DNA from: Streptomyces coryli
GTDB taxonomy: Bacteria; Actinomycetota; Actinomycetes; Streptomycetales; Streptomycetaceae
NCBI RefSeq assembly: GCF_011044975.1
Contig: NZ_JAAKZV010000028.1
Coordinates: forward strand, 1-51,683
DNA: 51,683 bases
Direction of reading: 5' to 3'
In this document: in pieces, positions 44,875 to 51,683 of the stretch
How positions within the stretch are numbered: position 1 is the first letter of the stretch
Layout: every line of letters begins with the position of its first letter
Program-made: the position numbers and the translations under genes
The notes under the pieces: model-generated
The model's input: only the letters and a program-made list of their open reading frames with translations
What the model was told of the DNA's origin: nothing
Databases searched by the model: none

Positions 44875-44910
44875 GCACCGACCCCAGCACCAACCCCTGC
44901 ACCGACCCCG
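44875..44910 (+). repeat. Three 12-bp tandem repeats between regulator and GH127-like gene
   Basis: GCACCGACCCCA (44875-44886), GCACCAACCCCT (44887-44898) and GCACCGACCCCG (44899-44910) lie in direct tandem, differing at one or two positions. They sit in the 79-bp intergenic stretch. No binding protein is known to me for this motif. Confidence 0.7.
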
Positions 44911-44944
44911 CTCGGACCCCGCACGGAGAGGACCCGCACCACAC

Positions 44945-46807
44945 ATGGGCATGCGCTACGAACCCGTCCGCCTCGGCGAGATACGCCCCGAGGGCTGGCT
45001 GCGCCGCCAGCTGGAACTCCAGGCCGCCGGCCTCACCGGCCAGGCCGAGGAGATCTGGCCGGACCTCGGCCCCGACTCCGGCTGGCTCGGCGGACCCGGC
45101 GAGGACTGGGAGCGCGGCCCGTACTACCTCGACGGTCTGGTGCCCCTCGCTCATCTCCTGGGCGACGAGAGCCTGCTGCGCAAGGCCAAGGCGTGGATCG
45201 AGTGGATGCTCGGCAGCCAGCGGGAGGACGGCCAGTTCGGGCCGGCCACCAATGATGACTGGTGGCCGCGGATGGTGGCCCTGAAGGTGCTGATCCAGCA
45301 CGCCGACGCGACCGGCGACGACCGCGTCCCGCCGTTCCTGGCCCGCTACTTCGCGTACCAGCTGGAGCACCTCCCGCGCCGCCCGCTCACCGAGTGGGGC
45401 GCGGTCCGCGCCACCGAGAACGTCCTCGCCGCGCTCTGGCTGCACCGCAGGGACGGCGACCCGCGATGGCTGCGGCTGAGCGAGCTGCTCATGGAGCAGA
45501 ACGCCGACTGGACCCGCTACCTCACCGACGACCTGATCACCGGCCGCGCCACGGTCTTCGACCACCTCACCCACGGCCCGAATGTCGCCATGGGGCTCAA
45601 GGTCCCGGCGGTACGGGCCCTGCTGGACGGCGACCGCCGCCACCTGGACGACCTGCGCGCCTGTCTCGCCTCCCTGGACCGCTGGCACGGCCAGGTGCAC
45701 GGCATGTTCTCCGGCGACGAGTGGCTGGCCGGGCGGGAGGCGTATCAGGGCATCGAGACCTGCCAGGTGGTCGAGTATCTCTACACCCTCGAGCAGTCCG
45801 CGCTCGCCTTCGGCGCGGGCGAACTCGGCGACCTCGGCGAGCTGGTGGCCTTCAACCAGCTGGCCGCCGCCTGCGATCCGCACCTGACGTCCCACCAGTA
45901 CCACCAGCAGGCCACCCAGATCGCCGCCACCGTCGACGCGCGCCGCTGGACGCACAGCTCCGACGACGCCAACATCTTCGGCCTCGAGCCGCACTACGGC
46001 TGCTGCATGGCCAACCTGCACCAGGGCTGGCCGAAGTTCGCCGCCTCGCTGTGGATGCGCGCGCCGGACGGCCTGGCCGTCTTCGCGTACGCGCCGAGCA
46101 CGCTGCACACCCGCGTCGCCGGCTCCGAGGTGACGATCGAGGAGGAGACGGACTACCCCTTCGACGAGACGATCCGGCTGTCCCTGACGCTCTCCGCCCC
46201 CGCGGACTTCGCGCTGCGGCTGCGGATCCCGGGCTGGTGCGCGGCGCCGGAGCTGCGCGTCAACGGCGAGGCGGCCGCGGCCACTCCGGGCCCGGACGGC
46301 TACGTGGTCCTCGACCGCACCTGGTCCACCGGCGACGTCTTCGAGCTGCGGCTGCCGATGGCGATCCGCCGGGTGAAGCGCGAGCGCGGCGCCGTCGGCG
46401 TACGCCTCGGCCCCCTGGTCATGGTGGCGCCGATCGCCGAGTCCTGGCGCCCGCTGCCCCGCCCGCGCGGCCTCGGCGAATGGGAGGTGCTGCCGCGCTC
46501 CTCCTGGAACTACGCCCTGCACACCCGCGGCCGCGGCGGCCTGGAACAGTGGCCGGTCGAACGCACCCCGGTCCCGGACGTCCCCTTCTCCCCGGACCGC
46601 CCGCCGGTCCGGATCCGCGGCCGCGGCGCCCGCCTTATGGAGTGGCAGGCGCTGCACGGCTCGGCCCCGGAGCCGCCGGACAGCCCGGTGGTCACCGGGT
46701 CGCCGGTGGTCGACTGCCCGCTGGTGCCGTACGGCAGTGCCCGGCTGCGCGTGGCCGAACTGCCGACGGTGATCTCGGTGGAGGCGGACGGCCGGGAGGT
46801 GCGCTAG
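44945..46807 (+). CDS. GH127-like glycosidase (DUF1680; beta-L-arabinofuranosidase type)
   Basis: 620 residues. The all-helical catalytic barrel spans about 1-390 with the family's HYGCCMANLHQGWPKF, which contains the metal-linked and catalytic Cys residues, and is followed by a beta-sandwich domain. GH127 enzymes release beta-L-arabinofuranose with a Cys nucleophile. There is no signal peptide, so it acts on imported sugar in the cytoplasm, matching the ABC importer. ATG 44945 has GGAGAGGA about 13 bases upstream. Related GH137/GH142/GH146-like activities cannot be excluded by eye. Its stop overlaps the stop of the converging VOC gene (shared CTAG). Confidence 0.85.
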   Translation: MGMRYEPVRLGEIRPEGWLRRQLELQAAGLTGQAEEIWPDLGPDSGWLGGPGEDWERGPYYLDGLVPLAHLLGDESLLRKAKAWIEWMLGSQREDGQFGPATNDDWWPRMVALKVLIQHADATGDDRVPPFLARYFAYQLEHLPRRPLTEWGAVRATENVLAALWLHRRDGDPRWLRLSELLMEQNADWTRYLTDDLITGRATVFDHLTHGPNVAMGLKVPAVRALLDGDRRHLDDLRACLASLDRWHGQVHGMFSGDEWLAGREAYQGIETCQVVEYLYTLEQSALAFGAGELGDLGELVAFNQLAAACDPHLTSHQYHQQATQIAATVDARRWTHSSDDANIFGLEPHYGCCMANLHQGWPKFAASLWMRAPDGLAVFAYAPSTLHTRVAGSEVTIEEETDYPFDETIRLSLTLSAPADFALRLRIPGWCAAPELRVNGEAAAATPGPDGYVVLDRTWSTGDVFELRLPMAIRRVKRERGAVGVRLGPLVMVAPIAESWRPLPRPRGLGEWEVLPRSSWNYALHTRGRGGLEQWPVERTPVPDVPFSPDRPPVRIRGRGARLMEWQALHGSAPEPPDSPVVTGSPVVDCPLVPYGSARLRVAELPTVISVEADGREVR

Positions 46808-47244
46808 CCGTTCCGGTCCGGGTCGAACTCCAGCACCTGAGTGAGCCGGACGTTGTTGCCCGAGGGGTCCCGGAAGGAGGTGTCGATCCCGTACGGCTGC
46901 GGCGTCGGCGGGTCATTGAACTCGACGCCACGGGCGGACAGTTCGTCGTACGCGGCCTTGCAGTCGTCCGTCTCCAGGAACAGGGTGCCGCCCGCGCCCT
47001 TGGCCACCAGGTCCGACAGCTGGGCGCTGCTCGCCGCGTCCAGCATCGGCTGCCCCGGTACGGGCATGAGCACCAGCGCCGGCCCTTCCCCGCCGGGCGG
47101 CCCGACGCACAGCCAGCGGAAGCTCCACTCCGCCATCACCACGTCCGCCCGCACTTCCCAGCCGAGCTTCTTGGTATAGAAGTCGAGCGCCGCGTCCTGG
47201 TCGTGCACCCAGAACTGCGCGTTAGCGATCTTGATAGTCGTCAT
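46804..47244 (-). CDS. VOC (glyoxalase/bleomycin-resistance) family protein
   Basis: 146 residues from ATG 47244, with AGGAG 6 bases upstream; an in-frame start at 47271 lacks a site. The two beta-alpha-beta-beta-beta repeats of the VOC fold are visible: NAQFWVHDQDAALDFYTKKLGWEV at the start and TLFLETDDCKAAYDELSARGVEF in the second half, with DTSFRDPSGNNVRLTQV near the end. Members are metal-dependent lyases, dioxygenases or drug-binding proteins; the substrate is unknown. It is followed on the same strand by nothing and preceded by an AraC gene 33 bp upstream, so both may be co-transcribed. Confidence 0.85.
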   Translation of the reverse strand: MTTIKIANAQFWVHDQDAALDFYTKKLGWEVRADVVMAEWSFRWLCVGPPGGEGPALVLMPVPGQPMLDAASSAQLSDLVAKGAGGTLFLETDDCKAAYDELSARGVEFNDPPTPQPYGIDTSFRDPSGNNVRLTQVLEFDPDRNG

Positions 47245-47277
47245 GGCCGCTCCTGAATCGGTTGCCTGCATCCGACG

Positions 47278-47712
47278 CTAGGCAGCCTCTGGCCTGGTGT
47301 CTTCTCGAAACGTGCGGTTCTGCGGGCGGCCGTAGGCCATCGCCACACAGCGGGGGATGCGCACGTGCCGCGCGGCGGGCGGGTGCGCCGCGCGGTACGC
47401 CTGCGGGGTCACCCCGTACATCCGGCGGAAGCTCGTCGTGAACGAGCCGATGCTCCGCACCCCGACCGCGACCCCGACCGCGGCGACCGTCCAGTCGGTG
47501 GCGCGCAGCAGGGCGGCGGCCCGCTCCAGGCGGCGGGTCAGCAGGTACTGGTGCGGCGACTCCCCGAACGCGGCCTTGAAGCGGCGGCTGAAGTGCGCCG
47601 GGGACAGCCCGGCGGCCGCGGCCAGGTCCGCCACGGAGAGCGGGTCGGCATAGCGGGCGTCCGCGAGATCTCTGGCGCGGAGCAGATGCCGGGCGATCGG
47701 GACATGAGCCAC
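47278..47712 (-). CDS. Short AraC-family transcriptional regulator
   Basis: 144 residues from GTG 47712, carrying only the AraC DNA-binding domain. Both helix-turn-helix units are visible: LSVADLAAAAGLSPAHFSRRFKAAFG and WTVAAVGVAVGVRSIGSFTTSFRRMYGVTP, seen here in their core parts (AGLSPAHFSRRF, GSFTTSFRRMYG). There is no N-terminal sensor domain, as in SoxS/MarA-like short regulators. It lies 5 bp after the phosphatase stop and 33 bp before the VOC gene, so the three may form one operon. Upstream in-frame sequence overlaps the phosphatase gene and was not used. Confidence 0.82.
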   Translation of the reverse strand: MAHVPIARHLLRARDLADARYADPLSVADLAAAAGLSPAHFSRRFKAAFGESPHQYLLTRRLERAAALLRATDWTVAAVGVAVGVRSIGSFTTSFRRMYGVTPQAYRAAHPPAARHVRIPRCVAMAYGRPQNRTFREDTRPEAA

Positions 47713-47717
47713 GGGAC

Positions 47718-49772
47718 CTATTGTGCGCCCCGCTCGTAGAACTCCCCCCACGTCATCTTCCCGTCCCCCTGCGGCTGCACCCCCCAGTCGTCGGCGAGGG
47801 AGTCCAGGAGCAGCATGCCGCGGCCCGAGGCGGAGAGTTCGCCGGGGTGTTTGAGGTGGGGGAGGGTGGCGTCGGTGTCGGAGATGCGGAGGCTCAGGGT
47901 GCGGGTGCCGGGGGTGCCCATCACCGTGATGGAGACGGTGGCGGGGCTGTCGGTGTGCATCATGACGTTCGCGATCATCTCGGAAAGAGCCAGCTCCGCG
48001 GCGTCGACCTGATCCGGGTCGGCCCAGTCGTGGAGCATGCCGCGGAGCTGGGCGCGGGCGTCGGAGATGCGCTGCTGTTCGGTCTGGGGGACGACCATGT
48101 GGGTGTGGCGGCCGGCCCCGGCGGGCGGCGCGCCGGCGGGGGTAGAGGTCCGGAGCAGCAGGAAGGCGATGTCGTCTTCGCGGCGGGCGGAGTGCGGGCC
48201 CGGGTTCTTGTACGCGTCCGGGCCGGTGGCCGAGGCGAGCACCACGTCCGCAACCGCCTCGACGCCCGCGCCGGCGGTGGCGTGGAAGGCGGCCTGGAGC
48301 CGGGCCTGGCCGGTGTAGAGGTCGTGGCCGCCGTTCTCCACCAGGCCGTCGGTGCACAGCAGCATCGTTTCGCCGGGGGCGAGGATGTGGCGGCTGACCG
48401 GATAGTCGTCGAGCGGTTCGATGCCGAGCGGGATGCCGCCCTGGGTGGGGTGGATCAGCATGGTGCCGTCGGCCAGCACCATCGCCGGGTCGAGGTGGCC
48501 CGCGCGGGCCATGCGCAGGGAACCGGTGCCCGGGTCGGCCTCGAGGTAGAAGCAGGTGGCGTAGCGGGGGTCCGGCCCCGCGGCGTCCGGGCGCTCGTTG
48601 AGTCCGGTGAGGTAGCGGTTGGCGCGGCTGAGGACGGCGTCGGGGGCGTGCCCCTCGACGGCGTACGCGCGGATCGCCACGCGCAGCTGGCTCATCAGCT
48701 CCGCGGCCCGTACGTCATGCCCCTCTACGTCGCCGATGACCAGCGCGAAGCGCCCCGAGGGCAGCGGAATGACGTCGTACCAGTCGCCGCCGATGCTCAG
48801 CCCGCCGTCGCCGGGGGCGTAGCGGGCGGCGACGGAGAGGCCGGGGATGTCCGGCAGGGACGGCGGTGCCATGGAGCGCTGCAGGCCGCCGGCCAGTTCC
48901 CGCTCGGAGTCCCGCACCTGCGTCCTGACCAGTGCGCGGGCCAGCATCCTGGCGACGGTGGTGAGCACGGAGCGCTGGTCGGCGGTGAACGGGGCGGGGC
49001 CCGGGAAGGCGGCCTCCCAGACCCCGGCCACGTCGTCGCCGTCGAAGAGCGGGAGGTACGCCCAGGACTGCATGGTGTGGCGGTCGGCCGCCGCCCACGC
49101 CTCCGGGAAACGGGCGCGGTAGCTGTCGGGCCCCGGCAGATAGATGGCGCGGCCGGAGGCCAGCACCGCGGTCGCCGGCGTCTCCGCGTCCAGGGGTACG
49201 TCCACGGGCGCGGCGGCCGCGTCCTCGCCGTGCGCGCCGACCAGCGTCAGCCGGCCGCCCTCGGGCCGGAAGACCGCCAGCCGCCCCGGCGCGAACCCGG
49301 GCATCGCGAGGGAGCCCGCGACCCGTAGCACCTGGTCGGTGGACGTGGCCTCGGCCAGCGCGCTGCCCGCGTCGAGCAGGAACGCCTCGCGCGCGAGCCC
49401 CGGCGGGTCGCCGGCCCGCGGAGCGGAGCTGAGCACCTCCTGGACGGTGCCGACGGCGACCCGGACCGGGCGCGGCCCGGAGATGGACAGCCGCACCCGC
49501 AGCGTGCGCAGCACGGAGCCGTCGGGCGCCGGCAGCCGCACGCGCGACTCGGCCAGGGACCCGCCGCCGTGGGCGAGCTCCGCGACGCCGGCGAGCTGCG
49601 CCCAGTCGAGGGCGTCCAGACGGGACCGGACGTCCTCACGAGCGACCTCCGCAGGGCGCGGCGGCAGCCCGAGCAGGCGCGCGGCCTCCGCGTCCACCGA
49701 CACCACGTCCGTGGCCGCGTCCCAGCGCCACACTCCGGTGGCGAGGGCCGTGAGGGCCGCCGAGGTGTGCAT
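47718..49772 (-). CDS. PAS-GAF-PP2C(SpoIIE)-HATPase regulatory phosphatase
   Basis: 684 residues: PAS-like domain (about 1-115, GVWRWDAATDVVSVDAEAARLLG), GAF domain (about 130-290), PP2C/SpoIIE phosphatase (about 305-545, with GGDWYDVIPLPSGRFALVIGDVEGHDVRAAELM containing the metal-binding GDWYD and GDVEGHD patterns, TDGLVENGG and REDDIAFLLL) and a C-terminal GHKL ATPase of anti-sigma type (about 560-684, ELALSEMIANVMMHTDSPA). Such proteins control partner-switching of stress or developmental sigma factors. The fusion puts phosphatase and anti-sigma-like kinase domains in one chain. It starts at ATG 49772. Confidence 0.92.
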   Translation of the reverse strand: MHTSAALTALATGVWRWDAATDVVSVDAEAARLLGLPPRPAEVAREDVRSRLDALDWAQLAGVAELAHGGGSLAESRVRLPAPDGSVLRTLRVRLSISGPRPVRVAVGTVQEVLSSAPRAGDPPGLAREAFLLDAGSALAEATSTDQVLRVAGSLAMPGFAPGRLAVFRPEGGRLTLVGAHGEDAAAAPVDVPLDAETPATAVLASGRAIYLPGPDSYRARFPEAWAAADRHTMQSWAYLPLFDGDDVAGVWEAAFPGPAPFTADQRSVLTTVARMLARALVRTQVRDSERELAGGLQRSMAPPSLPDIPGLSVAARYAPGDGGLSIGGDWYDVIPLPSGRFALVIGDVEGHDVRAAELMSQLRVAIRAYAVEGHAPDAVLSRANRYLTGLNERPDAAGPDPRYATCFYLEADPGTGSLRMARAGHLDPAMVLADGTMLIHPTQGGIPLGIEPLDDYPVSRHILAPGETMLLCTDGLVENGGHDLYTGQARLQAAFHATAGAGVEAVADVVLASATGPDAYKNPGPHSARREDDIAFLLLRTSTPAGAPPAGAGRHTHMVVPQTEQQRISDARAQLRGMLHDWADPDQVDAAELALSEMIANVMMHTDSPATVSITVMGTPGTRTLSLRISDTDATLPHLKHPGELSASGRGMLLLDSLADDWGVQPQGDGKMTWGEFYERGAQ

Positions 49773-49789
49773 TGGGCCAGTTTATGACG

Positions 49790-49950
49790 TATAAGGCATT
49801 TGTCGACGGGGCCGCCGCGCTGGGTCAGCACCGCGCCGCCGGGCAGCTCCCGGCTGCCGCCCCGCAGGTAGTCGTCCCAGGCCTGCGCCGGCCGGGGGAT
49901 ACCCACCCACAGCGAGGCGCCGCCCGGCGGGTCGAGCAGCCGGCGGCGGC
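49790..49950 (-). pseudogene. Unidentified gene remnant, 5' end lost
   Basis: The minus-strand frame reads RRRLLDPPGGASLWVGIPRP and then AQAWDDYLRGGSRELPGGAV, with protein-like composition. It opens directly after an in-frame TGA with no start codon and runs toward the phosphatase gene without a convincing end. I read it as a C-terminal fragment. I do not recognise the family. Confidence 0.3.
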
Positions 49951-50060
49951 GAGGTCCTCACGGTGATCACCGGCGACACGGTGTCCATACCGGCGAACAC
50001 GTACCACAATGCCCGGAACATCGGCCCGGAGGAGAGAGTCGTATGCCTGAGGTGGTTCTG
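49948..50060 (+). pseudogene. C-terminal fragment of a cupin-domain protein
   Basis: The frame reads GEVLTVITGDTVSIPANTYH followed by NARNIGPEERVVCLRWF. The proline-alanine-His-Asn pattern of a cupin C-terminal strand (IPANTYHNARN) is clear, but the N-terminal two thirds are missing and the sequence to the left belongs to a minus-strand remnant. Cupin genes often accompany Tm-1-like genes. The downstream Tm-1-like ATG (50043) lies inside this fragment. Confidence 0.45.
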
Positions 50061-51080
50061 CTCGGGACGCTGGATACGAAGGGCGCCGAGTACGCCTTCG
50101 CGCGGGAGCGGTTGCGGGCGGCGGGTGTGGACGTGGTGGTGGTCGACACCGGGGTGCTGGGCAGCGCCGGAATCCCGGCGGACGTGTCGCGGGAGGAGGT
50201 GGCCGCGGCTGCCGGGGCGGACCTGGAGGAGCTGGCCGGGCGCGGTGATCGCGGCGCGGCTGTGACCGCCATGGCCGAGGGCGCGGCGGCGGTCGTCGCG
50301 CGGCTGCACCGGGACGGCCGGGTGGCGGGCGCGCTGGCCCTCGGCGGCACCGGGGGTACGTCGATCGCGGCCCGGGCCTTCCGCGAACTGCCGCTCGGCG
50401 TGCCGAAGGTGATCGTCTCGACCGCGGCGTCCGGCGACACCGGGGCGTATGTCGCCGAATCCGACCTCGTCCTGATGCCGAGCGTCGTCGACGTCGCCGG
50501 GGTGAACCGGATATCGGCGCAGGTCATCGCCAACGCCGCGGCCGCCGTGGCCGGGATGGCGACGCGCGACCCGGTGGCCCTGGACGACGCGAAGCCGCTG
50601 GTCGCGGCGAGCATGTTCGGCGTGACGACGCCCGGCGTGCAGGCGGCCCGCGAGTGGCTGGAGCAGGCGTACGAGGTGCTGGTCTTCCACATGACCGGCA
50701 CCGGCGGCCGCACCCTGGAGTCCCTCGCCGACCACGGCCTGCTCGCCGGTGTGCTGGACATGACCACCACCGAGCTGGCGGATGAGCTGGTCGGCGGCGT
50801 CTTCTCGGCCGGCCCCGGGCGGCTGACGGCGGCGGGCGGTGGGCGCCCTGGACATGGTCAACTTCGGCCCGCAGGACACCGTCCCGCCCGACTTCGCCGA
50901 CCGGCTGCTGTACGTGCACAACCCGAGCGTCACCCTGATGCGCACGACGCCCGACGAGTGCGCCGAGCTCGGCCGCCGACTGGCGCGGCGGCTGTCGGCG
51001 GCGACCGGCCCGTGCGCGCTGTTCCTGCCGCTGCGCGGCGTCTCGATGCTCTCGGTCGAGGGGGCGGCCTTCCACGCTCC
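50043..51080 (+). pseudogene. Tm-1-like ATP-binding protein (UPF0261), frameshifted and 3' truncated
   Basis: ATG 50043 has GGAGGAGAG 6 bases upstream. Residues 1-264 match the Tm-1-like family (MPEVVLLGTLDTKGAEYAFA, GALALGGTGGTSIA, PKVIVSTAASGDTGAYV, GVLDMTTTELADELVGGVFSAGPGRL). At about 50837 the frame is lost: the expected link (roughly RAGVPQVVS) is missing and the protein resumes in the next frame at 50839 with VGALDMVNFGPQDTV and runs to EGAAFHA at 51078. The last 45 or so residues of the family are absent. So there are two lesions, one of about 26 bases and one at the 3' end. Either a decayed gene or sequence lost in assembly. Confidence 0.8.
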
Positions 51081-51664
51081 CGGTGGTCCGCGACACCCCG
51101 GTGCTGGCCGGGGTGAACGGCACCGACCCGTTCTACGACCCCGAGGTCTTCCTCCCGGAGCTGGCCAGGATCGGCTTCTCCGGCGTGCAGAACTTCCCCA
51201 CCGTCGGCCTCATCGACGGCACCTTCCGCGCCAACCTCGAGGAGACGGGGATGGGTTACGCCCTGGAGGTGGACATGATCCGCGCGGCCCGCCGGCACGA
51301 CCTGCTGACCACGCCGTACGTCTTCTCGCCGGAGGACGCGGCGGCGATGACGGAGGCGGGCGCGGATGTGGTCGTCGCCCACATGGGCCTGACGACGGGC
51401 GGCTCGATCGGCGCGGACACGGCGAAGTCGCTGGACGAGTGCGTGCGGCTGACGCAGAAGATCGCACAGGCGGCGCGGGAGGTGCGATCGGACGTGCTCG
51501 TCCTGGTACACGGCGGGCCGGTGGCGCAGCCGGAGGACGCGCAATACGTGCTGCGCAACACCGAGGGCGTGCACGGCTTCTACGGCGCGTCGTCGATGGA
51601 ACGGCTGCCGACGGAGGAGGCGCTGACGGTGGCGACGCGGCGGTTTACGTCGATGACGTACTGA
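51077..51664 (+). pseudogene. Phosphoenolpyruvate hydrolase family protein, N-terminus missing
   Basis: The frame reads [54 protein letters not shown] and [18 protein letters not shown], all typical of the TIM-barrel PEP-hydrolase family that is usually fused to, or follows, UPF0261 proteins. About 70 N-terminal residues are absent, because the Tm-1-like gene is joined directly to residue about 70 at 51076-51083. A GTG at 51083 could start a shorter protein, but the first barrel strands would be missing. The last 19 bases of the window after the stop hold nothing recognisable. Confidence 0.75.
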
Positions 51665-51683
51665 GGGGCGGAGCGGGTGGGGT

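Noticed and set aside
47713-48357. Longer AraC regulator reading 215 codons further upstream
   Set aside because: The added part lies inside the phosphatase coding region on the same strand in another frame and is Arg/Pro/His-rich.

Overview
The window looks like a chromosome segment of a Streptomyces or close relative. Coding sequence is very GC-rich with G/C at third positions. GTG and TTG starts are common, several promoters appear to give leaderless transcripts, and iron boxes of the DmdR/IdeR type are present. TTA codons are almost absent; the two I found in real genes (subtilase signal peptide, MetRS-like gene) would place those genes under the bldA tRNA. About 53 genes or gene fragments were called. 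I saw no tRNA, rRNA, CRISPR array, insertion sequence or prophage.

Layout. 1-5.0 kb: the 5' part of a LacI regulator, a secreted GH5 beta-mannanase, an NmrA-like reductase divergent from a TetR regulator, and an FAD monooxygenase divergent from a second TetR regulator; both divergent gaps carry clear inverted repeats. 5.0-17.7 kb: a catecholate siderophore locus. A three-gene FecCD-type importer runs left and a binding-protein gene plus entA, entC, entE, entB, a stand-alone aryl carrier protein and a one-module EntF run right from one iron box. The EntF adenylation pocket reads as the serine code, so the predicted product is enterobactin. The matching enterochelin esterase (fes) lies at 25.3-26.6 kb with its own iron box. 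17.7-25.2 kb: a reductase-like protein, secreted proteases (subtilisin-like with a TTA codon, and trypsin-like), a TetR/SnoaL pair, a very acidic small protein translationally coupled to an M15-like peptidase without signal peptide, and two membrane proteins.

26.7-38.6 kb: an HdeD-like membrane protein, a hemerythrin, then an aerobic benzoyl-CoA (box) operon. A PaaX-like regulator is divergent from boxC, boxB, benzoate-CoA ligase, an amidohydrolase and an odd methionyl-tRNA synthetase homologue that lacks the KMSKS motif and the zinc knuckles. A membrane-anchored galactose-oxidase-like copper enzyme with two CBM32-like domains converges on it. 38.8-40.6 kb: an overlapping trio of small peptide, ECF sigma factor and a helical protein with a pentapeptide-like tail. 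40.6-46.8 kb: a sugar ABC importer divergent from a LacI regulator and a GH127-like glycosidase, with an operator over the importer promoter. 46.8-51.7 kb: a VOC protein, an AraC regulator, a PAS-GAF-PP2C-ATPase stress phosphatase, and a damaged Tm-1-like/PEP-hydrolase locus with at least three apparent losses of sequence.

The strongest story is iron: synthesis, uptake and hydrolysis of enterobactin in one actinomycete segment, with EntB split into two genes. The most unexplained items are the MetRS-like gene in the box operon, the peptide-sigma-helical protein trio, and the acidic protein-peptidase pair.
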